Shown here one piece after another: positions 18,951 to 28,111 of a DNA stretch of 64,000 nt. Below the pieces are notes generated by a model that saw only the letters and a program-made list of their open reading frames with translations, was not told the origin of the DNA and searched no databases. The stretch comes from Raffaelea ambrosiae (lineage: Eukaryota; Ascomycota; Sordariomycetes; Ophiostomatales; Ophiostomataceae): contig PCDI01000003.1 of the NCBI GenBank assembly GCA_002778195.1, positions 3,059,913 through 3,123,912 on the forward strand, given 5' to 3'. The translations under genes and the position numbers were made by a program. Every line of letters begins with the position of its first letter. Position 1 is the first letter of the stretch.

Positions 18951-20055
18951 TTATGACTCTGTACGAAAATTGAAACCGCCCGTATTCGACTGGAAAGCGG
19001 CTGGTTGCGCCCGGAGAATAACAGAAGCACACCAATTTTTTAGCGCGTCATCGAGCGTCTCGCTGTTCCAACGCGGCCCATTACCAAAGCAGATGTATGT
19101 CTCGGCTAGCATGTCCAGCAGCCCGTCCATAGCATCGGACATGCTGCCGAACAATGGCTCGTTTGCTTGACGCGTGGCGCCAAAGTCTCCATTGCGAATT
19201 CGCGTCATCTCTATTTCGCAGCGCTCCGACATGGGGGCTGTCAGCATCGAAAATACGCTCTCGCCCACCGCCGTGCGAATGCGCTGCTGCACATCCAGTG
19301 CCGTCAGCCATTGGTGCTGTCTCCATCTCACAGCCACCTCTTTTGCTATTTTTTCCGGGGACGGTGCCATGGGAGCTGTTCCTTGACAGGACGCCTCCAG
19401 GAACGAGTCGATCATTGAAGCCCACTGTTCAGGTCCCATATTCTGCAGGGGGGGTGGAGACTGGGAAAAGTAGGCCACGATTTGGAGACGTGCTGGCAGT
19501 GCTGGTCCGGGTATTCTTCCATGCTTCTGTGCGCTTCCAGCAGCGTCAACAATATGCCAGACGATGCATCCAGCCATGGTCAACGCTGCGGGCCCGAGGA
19601 ACGGCATGAGACTGGCCGTCCTGTGGAGCGGAATGGAGAATTGGACATAGGGATGGAAGTAGATGCGATTGTAAGACGGGACCTCTGCCCTCGCCGTAGT
19701 TACCACCTTCTTCCGCTCCTTCGTTGGCATTGGTCTTGGTGAAAAGGCCTCTTCGTCTGTTGCCAGGTTCGTCTGGAGGCCCGCAACTTTGGCGGCCTCG
19801 CTGACGAGTCTGCGTAGTGCGGGACGGTCTCCCTCTTGCACTTCCAGTAGAATGTGTTCGACGGCCTTCTTGAGTTTAGTGTTCTCCTCTATCATGCGCT
19901 TCCGAGCCTCGGCCTGTCGTGCCTGGAAAGCACTCTGCGCAAGGCGGCCATTTTCTCGACGTCGCTGACAAATGTTAGCCGGCAATCTAAAACCCGTCAG
20001 GCTTATTTATTAGCTGATCCAGACTCACTTCAAGTTCTGCTTTGTAGTCGGCCAT
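18951..20055 (-). CDS. bZIP-like transcription factor (2 exons)
   Basis: Exon 1 is 20055-20029 (MADYKAELE) and exon 2 is 19964-18951. They are separated by a 64-bp phase-0 intron with GTGAGT donor, CTAAC branch site and GTCAG acceptor, giving 346 residues. The join creates a basic region (RRRENGRLAQSAFQARQ) followed by a short coiled coil (ARKRMIEENTKLKKAVEHIL). It resembles fungal bZIPs of the AP-1-like kind (AQxAFxxR core), but the position of the invariant Asn is Gly and the invariant Arg is Gln, so DNA contact may be altered. The large C-terminal part has a hydrophobic segment (LMPFLGPAALTMAGCIVW) and is otherwise unrecognised; similar C-terminal regions occur in fungal bZIP proteins. The gene is divergent from the NmrA-like gene across 410 bp that hold two ACGT-core sites. 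Confidence 0.72.
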
Positions 20056-20465
20056 TTCTTCACGGGGATACGGTCGCAGTACGATGCCACTTCCTGTCCA
20101 AGCCGCTGCTCTCTTTCCAAGTTTAGTGATGTTAAGTGATGTTATCTGATTTTACGTGGTGTTACGTGATGACCTTATTTCTAAGCAGGCATTTGGGCCA
20201 ATCACAAATCATATATATATATACCCCACTTGGAGTAGACTGATGTATTAGCCATGCGGCAAAAGATTGCCTTCGGAAGGAACAAAAGAGACTTCTAGGC
20301 CAAAGTCGAGATGAAAATGGATAGAAATCAGGAAGGATACTTTTCTCAAAATTCTATAAAAACAAAAGATGTGCCCAGCCAAACTCCATATTTGATACAC
20401 TTCACATCGCACAACAAATAAAAAAAACATCAAAATTACTAGACCAATACAACCAAGACGAGAAC
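20056..20465. promoter_or_regulatory. Divergent promoter between bZIP and NmrA-like genes
   Basis: This 410-bp region serves two outward-facing genes. It holds two TTACGTG elements ten bases apart (20152-20158 and 20162-20168), next to the repeats GTGATGTTA at about 20126 and 20136. A TATA-like alternating AT run lies at 20210-20224, about 240 bases upstream of the NmrA-like start. ACGT-core sites are the usual targets of bZIP dimers, so control by the neighbouring bZIP is plausible (inference). Confidence 0.45.
20152..20168. promoter_or_regulatory. Paired TTACGTG bZIP-type sites
   Basis: Two direct copies of TTACGTG spaced one helical turn apart (10 bp) match ACGT-core bZIP half-sites. Confidence 0.4.
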
Positions 20466-21615
20466 ATGGTCAAAGTCGCAGTTACAGGCGCCTCGTCAGG
20501 TGAGTTTAATTAAGCGCCCCAGGAATTTGCCCGGGCTAACAACACTTGCAGGCATCGCCCTGGAGGTAATCGATAAACTGGCTGAAGTTCAAAAACACGA
20601 GGTCCTGGCTTTGTGCCGAAGAGATCCATCGGGAATGCCACAGCAGCCCGGAGTCACATGGGTGCAGACCACGTACGAGGATAAGGCTGAGCTGGTTGAA
20701 ATATTTACCGGCGTCGATGTCGTTTTGGACTTTATCATTACCTTGAATGATCCCGAAAATTTGGTGGCTCGCCGTCTGATTGATGCGGCCGTCGAGGCTG
20801 GTGTCAAGCGCTTTGCCCCCAGCGAATGGGCCATGTGCGTTTTCCTTTTTCCAACATACGCATCTGCAGCAAGCATCTAACGTAATTGTGAAGGGGCCAA
20901 AAGTTGCATGACATAATCCACGCTGTTCCTTGGTACCAGCGCAAGATCGACACCCAGGCGTATTTGCGCAGCATCAACAAGGATAAGAAAGTAGGTTTAA
21001 TTTGTCTTTTTTTATGTCTTTTTTGACTTTCAACTTAACTTCAAATTTCTTCACTTTCTAACAAGTCAGATCATCGAGTTCTGCCTCTTCCAGACGGGCA
21101 TGTACATGGAAAGCGCTGCTTATCCGCGGAAGCTGGCCAAGCACGTTTCGGCTGTCCCCACCTTGTGGCAACTGGACGGTCCCCGGGTTGTTGCGATCAA
21201 AGGCTACGAAGACGCTCCCATCACAGTGAGCACTGTCTCCGACATTGCTAACGTCGTTCGACGCGCTGTCGAATACGAGGGTGTCTGGCCCGAGGTGGGT
21301 GGCTTGCAGGGTACCCAAACTAGCGTCCGCAAAGTGAAGGAAATGTTTGAACGCGTACGTGGCAAGAAGGTGCGAGTGGATATTGTCACCATGGAGGACC
21401 TCGAGGCTGGTCATCTGACTGTCGACATGCCTAAAATTGCCCATCCGTCCATCCCGGACGACCAGCGTGAAGCGTGGCACGCAATTCTTTGGACGGGAAC
21501 CCTGCGTGCCGCAGCCTGTGGGGCCTGGTCTGTGTCGGACGAGTGGAACAAGCTTTTGTCCGACTACAAATTCACAACCTTTGAAGAATTCATCAAAGAA
21601 TCGTGGAAAGACTAG
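20466..21615 (+). CDS. NmrA/isoflavone-reductase-like NAD(P)-binding protein (4 exons)
   Basis: Exons are 20466-20499, 20552-20834, 20894-20990 and 21070-21615, giving 319 residues. All splice sites are GT-AG and the phases agree. The first intron splits the dinucleotide-binding loop VTGASSGIALEVID, a GxxGxxG-type variant. The sequence continues with RFAPSEWAMG, typical of the NmrA-like/PCBER branch of atypical short-chain reductases (RFxPSEW), then WYQRKIDTQAYLRS and a C-terminal substrate lobe. Such proteins are NADPH-dependent reductases of small molecules or, in the NmrA type, redox sensors without catalysis. The Lys in the segment QRKID is at the position of the catalytic lysine of the reductase group, so an active enzyme is possible. 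It sits divergent from the bZIP gene and tail-to-tail with a short-chain dehydrogenase. Confidence 0.85.
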
Positions 21616-21915
21616 ACGGCGGACCGTTATGCAAGAGCGTAGCCGACTTGACCATTGCTACCTACTGGAAAGAGGAAAAAAATAGAAGGGCAAATAGAAA
21701 CTTGCTGGCACCTTCAAATACGGAACTAACACTATTTCAAACGAATTGAAGTTGAATTATTATGCGCTTATTTTTTTTCTCCTTGCCCATCCAGCGTGTG
21801 TGTTTGCAAAGTTGTTGGTGCTTGTTGAAAGGTGGCAAAGTAGCTGGCAAAGTTGTGTTCACCAGGTTGTGTTCACCTAAGTCACAACAAATGGTTGGTG
21901 GATTTACCCACTCTT

Positions 21916-22798
21916 TCACCAAGGGGACACGCCATATTCACCACAAACACGGCCAACATCGGCATCGCGGTCCCCCCGAATAACAGTTGCAATCCGTTCA
22001 CCGCCCACCTCGGGCTCGACGGCACCGCGCTTGCGCGACGTGCTTGGATCCACAATGTTGGTCGCCGTCAGACCCGGGTCGGCGCCAAAGACCTTGAACC
22101 CTTCCTTTTGCAGCGCCACCCAGTACTGGTTCATGAGCATGTTGCGCGCCGCATTGCTGGCGCGATACTCGTTGGCTGCGGCCAGGTAGTACCGCGAGTT
22201 GGGGTTCGAGGCATGGGTCAGAGAGCCCGTGCTGCTGCTCACAAAGACCAGGCGCTTCTGGTTTTCTGCCGTCGACTTTTTCAGGAGCGGCAAAAATGCC
22301 TCTGTAACACTGACGTAGCCAACGACATTGGTGCTAAAGGTCTCGCGGGCCACTGCGCGTGCGGTTGGTCCGCTGCGGATGATGCCGGCATTGTTGACCA
22401 GCACGTCGAGACGGCCATACTGCGCATCAACCGCAGCGGCGGCGGCGTCAACCGAGGCGTCATCCGTGACGTCGATCTGGACGGTGGAGACTGTGCCTTT
22501 GATGTCAGGGAGCGCCTGGAGTTTCTTAGCGGCTTCTTCGCCATTCGATAGCACGCGGCTGCCCAGGATGACATGGTAAGCACTAGAGCCGACGAGAAGA
22601 ATCTTGGCCGCCTCGAAGCCCACGCCCTGGTTGGCGCCTAACGATTGCGTACAATTAGTACACATTCTGTGGGTTAATTATCACCTAAAGAGGAAAGGAA
22701 ACAAACGTGTTACACCAAAACGACGAATGCGAAGAATGCCTTGCGGTTGCTGAAGCCATGAGTTTCTTACCTGTGATCAGGGTTATGATTTTCGACAT
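21916..22798 (-). CDS. Short-chain dehydrogenase/reductase with altered catalytic Lys (2 exons)
   Basis: Exon 1 is 22798-22771 and exon 2 is 22637-21916, with a 133-bp intron in phase 1, giving 249 residues. The join restores the cofactor loop TGANQGVG near residues 9-16 of this classical SDR. Also visible are the strand-2 acidic region, NNAG at 91-94, a Ser cluster FVSSS at 141-145 and the active-site Tyr167. The catalytic Y-x3-K motif reads EYRASNA, so the Lys position (171) is Asn, encoded AAT. Lys lowers the Tyr pKa and binds the nicotinamide ribose, so activity may be lost or changed. The rest of the fold is intact, including DPGLTATNI after strand 6. Substrate is unknown; closest in pattern to fungal NAD(P)-binding carbonyl reductases. 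Confidence 0.85.
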
Positions 22799-24212
22799 GG
22801 TTGACTTGTTTGTTCGTTTGCAGTTTTTTCCCTCGGTTCTTTGGGTATGCTGTCCGCTTGCAGCGCAAAGAAACTGTACCTTGATCAGAACGATGCAGTT
22901 GCTATTTGAGGAGGCAGTCTGTCCGGCCTTGATGCGGCAATAAGACACCTGCCCGGCGTTAGGATTGGTGTGATCCGATGAGATCCGATGAGATCCGGTG
23001 AGACTCGGTGAGATTGGCGCGAAGGGGGAGCTGGATTAGCCGGAAATACCGGACTTGAATCAAGGTTCTCACAGAAAGCGCACAAGGCTGCAGGGATTCG
23101 CAAACAAATTTGGCGCAGGATAGGGGTTGGTTGTTCGCTAAGAGTGTCCAAGACATGCCATGTAAACGGGGCAGATAAGACCGGTGATAGCGTAATTAAG
23201 AGCAACTGCAAATGCAATTTCCACATCCTTGCATATGCAAGGTACGTTGTGGCTCTTGGAAGAATTGCCCGATTTGCTGGTAGTCAGAAACACCGAAGGC
23301 TCGGGCCCGAACTGAGGCCAGGCTACGGGGCCATAATGGTCCCGTCGGGATTGCTGGTCATTGAAAGGTCCCGAGCGGTTTAGCTGACAATACCAGGAAA
23401 AACTTTTGGCCAGTCAGAGCGTCACAATCAATGGGTCAATTAGGGCGCAGGCTGCTTATATTTGACTGTGTGAAAAGTATACGTTGAAACTTTGTTATAA
23501 TAGTTAATAGATTAGTAACATATTAAATATTCTCATTCTAAGAAAAGAGGGTGCTTAGTTTATATAAGAAAGCGACTTTTCAGGTAGTTGTTGCCGCATG
23601 ATACACGAGAGAGAAAGAGATAACAGGCTCGCATACATAACCCCAAGGCAATCGAACGTTCATCTCCCAGACATCATGTCAGTCTTAACATCACCTTTGC
23701 CTTGATATACGTCCTTGAACAGCATTTCGTTGCATTTTTTGAGCATTTCCGATATAAAAGCGGCACGTAGCTGAGAATATAAATACCATGGCATTCCCAT
23801 GGCTACTGGAGTACCGGTCGTTCTTTCTTAGTCATCCTCGTTGTCGCAGAGAAAGAGATGTGCATGAGTTGTCAACTTTGCTTTAAGAAAAGCCAACCGA
23901 CACACAAGATTCAAGAAGAGCGAATATAATTGCAGGATGTGGTACATGCACATGCTCCTGTTCCTATTTCTATCCTTGGTTCATGCTCATTGGTTTCCAT
24001 TATATATCTCAGTTCCTTCAGCTCTCATCAGGTCACGATAAGCCCAGGACGTATTACCATCTAAGCAGAAATATTGCGAAAAAATCGACTTGACCGCTGT
24101 AGATCACTTCCGTGTATATCCAACCATCCATGATCTCTCCAGGAGCACAAGGCAGAGTCACGTTGTACTCGTACACACGAAACTGGGCCAGACGCAAGAT
24201 GCGCATGGCTCG
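22799..24212. other. AT-rich intergenic region with degenerate short repeats
   Basis: A run of near-repeats of about 10 bases (GATCCGATGA and variants) lies at about 22971-23012. The section 23440-24060 is clearly AT-rich, with no coding frame. No RNA gene was recognised. Confidence 0.4.
22971..23012. repeat. Degenerate 10-bp tandem repeat
   Basis: About four imperfect copies of GATCCGATGA-like units occur in a row (GATCCGATGA, GATCCGATGA, GATCCGGTGA, GACTCGGTGA). Confidence 0.6.
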
Positions 24213-26162
24213 TCAAACCAGCCGTAGTTCGACGGGCTTCCTGGACAGTGCAGTCACAGCCTCTCCCATCATCATGCCATATACAAGGCACTCGCAATAG
24301 AACGTCTTTTCCAGTCCAGTATCAGGGCTTGGATAATGCCCCCGCGGCTGCTCGCCGTCTTTGCAGGCACGCAGACCAACCGCCGGTTCAAGGAGCATCA
24401 GGAACTTGCTTCCACCCAGCGCCCACACCTCCTGGCCTGGTGTGGCCCGGTGTGGCCCGAGCCCGAGGTGTCCCTCTTCCGTGATGAACAGCGCCAGCGG
24501 ACCCAGATAACGTTCCCGCCAGGACTCGGAAGAAACAATGCTAGAGTTGTCTCGACTGTCATCATTTGCTGGCGACGGCCCGAACTGTCCGGCCAGAAAG
24601 CCCTGCAGGATATCTTGCCAGTTCTCCGGCACCGGCCTCCAAGATCGGGATGGAGACTTTTCCCCTCTCTCGTCCTCCTCCTCCCCTCCCCGCCTCTCCC
24701 ACTCGTACCGTACCACCAGCTCACACCAGCGCTCGTGCCTCACGCTGGCCTCCTTCAGGCTCGGGCTGTGCACATCCTCGCCCACATCCTCTACCAGCGC
24801 CACCCGGTCCACAAACACCCCATCCACAAACAACACCCGGCTGTCCTCGGAAAAACACCGGCCGCTCTTCAGCCGCGACCGCCGCAGGCCCAGGTCCGCG
24901 CAGAAGCCAAAGTTATTCCACAACTCTCTCTTCTCCCAGTAGTCGTCCCACCGGTCCTGCGCGCGCTGCCAGTCGACCACCCACGAGGGCACGTCGGCGG
25001 CGGCCAGCCGGGCGGGCTCACCGCCGCGGCCCATCAGGGGCCGCAGGTCGCGGTAGAGCTTGATGAGTTCGACGGCGGTGCGGGTGTAGAGGGTGGCGAC
25101 GGAGAGGGTGTAGTCGCAGGCAGAGGAGGCAAGGGTGGCGTTTTGCGGAGAGAAGGAGGCGCAGATGCCCATGAGGCCGTAGACCTTGTCGCGGGGGTCT
25201 GTGGCGTCGCGGAAGCGCCAGCGCCAGAGGAGGTCGAGGGGGTGCTCGCCTCCCACGGAGATCTTGACGCCGCGCAGGGGGGCGGTGAAGTCCAAGAGGG
25301 CGCCGTCCAAGTCGACGGCATCATTGCCCAGTGAAGTCGGCGTCGGCTTTGCTGCGTCAGCCGCAGCATACAGCACGCGAAGGGCATGCGTGGTGTGCCG
25401 GGGACAAGAAGAAACGAAGCGGTCGGAGGCGGCCTGCAACGTGCCCCACGGCAGCGGGGCCAGGTCGTCGCCCCAGTAGACCAAGGCGTCCGGCGGCAGG
25501 GCGCACTCCTGGACGGTCCAGATGCGGGTCCACCAGGGCAGGGCCATGAAGGCCTTGAGGGCCCGGATGACAGCGAGGGCGCGGGCCGCATCGGTAAAGA
25601 AGGCCGGCCGGCGGTGGAAGCCGGCGGCGAGCCACTGGACGATGCCGCTGCCCTCGCCGGCGAGCCACCGGATGAAGGTGTAGAGGTCCAGGGCCGACGA
25701 GAGCGAGACCGCCACCTCGTCTCGACCCTCTTGCTCTAGAGAGCCGAGCCAGATGAGGCACCTCGTGCACTGCTTGTAGATGTGGTGCATGAGCTTGACC
25801 TGGCTGCCCTTTTCCTGGAGGTTGGACTGGTCGATGCAGAGGGCGTCGATCCAGAGAGTGCGGCGCCTGGCGCGGTGGCGGAGGCGGCGCAGCATCTGCA
25901 GGACCACGAGACTGACTCGCACCGGCTCGCCATCGATGGTGATGGTCTGGTCGTGAGCCCCGTGGCCCCAGACGTACGAGACCGTCTCGTAGGGGACGTC
26001 GTTGGCGGCGTTTGTGCTGTTGTTGAGGCTGGTTTTTGCGTAGGAGCAGTGGATGGGGGCTGCATGCACTGTGCTTGGCAGCAGGATGAGAAGACGGATC
26101 TCAGCGTCGCCTTGGTCGACGACTGGAAACGACGTGACGGTCTGTAGACCTTTGATCTCCAT
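24213..26162 (-). CDS. HET-domain (heterokaryon incompatibility) protein
   Basis: The gene encodes 649 residues in one exon, from the ATG at 26162. The HET domain covers roughly residues 57-220. Its three signature blocks are visible: YETVSYVWG (57-66), LWIDALCIDQ (103-112) and the QVKLMHHIYKQC region that follows. HET-domain proteins trigger death of fused cells that differ at het loci and are related in fold to TIR domains. The remaining C-terminal half has the common ending of such proteins, a small-molecule-binding-like tail with YCECLVYGMMMGEA. No NACHT or WD repeats are joined to it. The frame is intact, so it is probably functional. The gene lies at the edge of an AT-rich accessory stretch with a small transposon-like element, a usual setting for this family. 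Confidence 0.88.
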   Translation of the reverse strand: MEIKGLQTVTSFPVVDQGDAEIRLLILLPSTVHAAPIHCSYAKTSLNNSTNAANDVPYETVSYVWGHGAHDQTITIDGEPVRVSLVVLQMLRRLRHRARRRTLWIDALCIDQSNLQEKGSQVKLMHHIYKQCTRCLIWLGSLEQEGRDEVAVSLSSALDLYTFIRWLAGEGSGIVQWLAAGFHRRPAFFTDAARALAVIRALKAFMALPWWTRIWTVQECALPPDALVYWGDDLAPLPWGTLQAASDRFVSSCPRHTTHALRVLYAAADAAKPTPTSLGNDAVDLDGALLDFTAPLRGVKISVGGEHPLDLLWRWRFRDATDPRDKVYGLMGICASFSPQNATLASSACDYTLSVATLYTRTAVELIKLYRDLRPLMGRGGEPARLAAADVPSWVVDWQRAQDRWDDYWEKRELWNNFGFCADLGLRRSRLKSGRCFSEDSRVLFVDGVFVDRVALVEDVGEDVHSPSLKEASVRHERWCELVVRYEWERRGGEEEDERGEKSPSRSWRPVPENWQDILQGFLAGQFGPSPANDDSRDNSSIVSSESWRERYLGPLALFITEEGHLGLGPHRATPGQEVWALGGSKFLMLLEPAVGLRACKDGEQPRGHYPSPDTGLEKTFYCECLVYGMMMGEAVTALSRKPVELRLV

Positions 26163-26194
26163 GATCGCCAAGGTCGACAGTCTTTTTTCATCTA

Positions 26195-26207
26195 GGGGGG
26201 GGGGGGG
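26195..26207. repeat. Poly-G run of 13 just upstream of the HET gene
   Basis: A homopolymer of 13 guanines lies 33 bases before the HET start codon, inside its presumed leader or promoter. Confidence 0.85.
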
Positions 26208-26314
26208 TCACAGTGACGGCGCCGTCCGCGCACTAATATACTAGGAGCCGTTTCCACCAGTAAGCGCTAAGCTAAAGACCCGCTTCAGCCGCAGGCCATT
26301 TTCGGGTATTGCTA

Positions 26315-26457
26315 CAAAAAAGTTTAGCGTACGGCTCAGTAGAGACCTTCCTCTCTTTCTTTAGAGTACAATACCTCCTGGGATACCAAAACAACCTCAT
26401 TTGAGCTCACGTGATTTAATTTAAAGATCTAAGGAGGGGCGTACGCTAAACTTTTTG
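26315..26457. mobile_element. MITE-like 143-bp inverted-repeat element with TA flanks
   Basis: The ends are inverted copies: 26315-26333 (CAAAAAAGTTTAGCGTACG) and 26440-26457 (CGTACGCTAAACTTTTTG), matching over 18-19 bases with one A indel. Both ends are flanked by the dinucleotide TA (26313-26314 and 26458-26459), the target site duplicated by Tc1/mariner/pogo transposases. No ORF lies inside, so this would be a non-autonomous element. The interior is AT-rich and contains a palindromic ATTTAATTTAAA. Confidence 0.65.
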
Positions 26458-26870
26458 TACGCGCGTGTACGGTGTATCTAGTAAAACTGACATTTTCTTG
26501 ACTAAATCCTACAGGGACTCGCATAATTGCACCGCGTTAAGACTGTCCCGTTTTCTATTCACGTGATTTCTATCGTTATAGGCTCCAGTCAAATATGCCG
26601 ATCTAACAGACATTCCCGCTTCCAGCAGACGAGTTCTGTCGGGAGCGCAGCAGAGGAAAGAACAAAGATGGCGAGGCCATGGCCTGGATGCGCCACCTGA
26701 ACTTTTGCATGCAAGGCAAAAAACGGTGCGGGATAGAATATGTGCATGGAACATGGGGCTACACAGGTACCAATTCCGCCCTTCTTCCTCTCCTACTGCT
26801 TTTTCGTATAGTTTCGTGTGTCTTCCCCAAGGCTGCTTCGGCTGACTATTTCCTTCGCTCCTAGTCTTAC
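26458..26870. other. Unassigned sequence between MITE and coding relic
   Basis: No complete gene is seen. A short plus-strand open frame from 26679 (61 residues) lacks a recognisable motif. A splice-acceptor-like CTCCTAG at about 26858-26864 precedes the next open frame. Confidence 0.3.
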
Positions 26871-27362
26871 GCACTGCGTATTCGGACGAGGCACAACGGC
26901 TGTGGCCGACGGCGTTGGAGAAGGCTTACGCGCTGGGTGGCCCACTATTATGTTCACGTCAATCGTCTCGCGCAGCAGAAGAGCGATGCCTCGGTCAACG
27001 GGGAGCAGGGGCAACGCTTTGCGCTTGAGGTGTTCGAGGCAACCGGGACACCCGGTGGTGATGATGATGACGCTTATGGGGCTCTGAGAAAGTACCTGCA
27101 CCGATCCAAGGAGACGAGCCAGGAAGACATCAGCGCCCTAGCCGACGTTTTTGAAACCTGGCGTAGGCAGTACTACGGGGACCGGGCGGACGAAATCTTG
27201 AAATTTCGCCCACGGATCCCCCGGTTCTGTGATTTCCTCGTCATCGACGAGGAGTTAGTGCGATCGCTGGTTTCTCTTCTAGATGAAACACCATCTTTGG
27301 AACTGGTCCCACGTGAAGAAAGATGGGCAGGTCTTTTCTCTCTCACCCCTCCCTCAGTATAA
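26871..27362 (+). pseudogene. Coding relic or internal exon without a start codon
   Basis: An open frame of about 160 residues ends at a stop at 27360-27362. Its composition is protein-like, including GTPGGDDDDAYGALRKYLHR, ALADVFETWRRQYYG and PRIPRFCDFLVIDEELV. No in-frame ATG lies in it, and the frame begins right after a splice-acceptor-like AG, so it is either a last exon or a fragment. I do not recognise the family. Its place next to the MITE and another start-less fragment favours a decayed gene. Confidence 0.35.
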
Positions 27363-27742
27363 ATACTACAGTCGACTAACCAAAATTTTTATAAAAAAGC
27401 GGCGCCGAGAAAATGTATATGCAGGCGTTCGTGTCTGGTTGGTGGGCTCGCAAGCTGTGCGCCGCTTTCAGAGCGTCGAAGATGTCGAAGACAACTGCGG
27501 GTGGATGGGACAAATGCAGCCAATATAGCAGTACACACTCGTATTCCTAGAGGAATCTAATATTATTTTATTTTTGGTAGATGCAATTATTGTTGCATCC
27601 ACAACCTGGAATTTCAAACACATTGGGGGATGGTTATTTCTCGGATGCTGTGGCCGATTGTTACCATCCACCGATCCCGGCCTGGAACGAAACTTGGACG
27701 GTATCTCAATCTTGCAGGACAACCAATCCCCAAACCAAAAGC
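27363..27742. other. AT-rich spacer
   Basis: No gene is supported. A short imperfect palindrome (GATGCAATTATTGTTGCATC) lies at about 27579-27598. Confidence 0.3.
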
Positions 27743-28111
27743 CTATGGAAGTGGCAGCAAGAAGCCATTGGTGTCGATGGCTAGATAATTGAATGCCATT
27801 ACCAAATGAGCCCTGATGGCGGATGGTCTAGCATTGTTGGCCACGACAGGTTCCAGTAGCCCGAGCCAGCGTATGGCCCAATCCTTCTTCACCTCAACCA
27901 TTAGGAGAATCCAAGCTTTGAGCCAAGCGGCAAAGTGAGCCAATGCTCGTGGGTTATCATTGCCTTTTCTTGCCTCGTAGTGTTTCTCGGCTTGGCGGAC
28001 TAGTTTTCGAAGGTTGTCGACGACCGTCTCGAGTCGTCCGTTTGATCCGGATTCATTGTGCCATGATATTACGACAAGCAGCCGCAGAACAAAAAGAGCA
28101 AAGAATTTCAC
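27743..28111 (-). pseudogene. Coding relic on the minus strand, no start codon
   Basis: An open frame of about 120 residues ends at a stop at 27743-27745. The composition is strongly protein-like (LRKLVRQAEKHYEARKGN, ALAHFAAWLKAWILL, DWAIRWLGLLEPVV). The only ATGs in frame lie far inside, and the frame begins after an in-frame TAA. No convincing upstream exon is seen. The segment reads as an all-alpha C-terminal piece of a larger protein whose front has been lost or is spliced in a way I cannot see. Confidence 0.35.
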
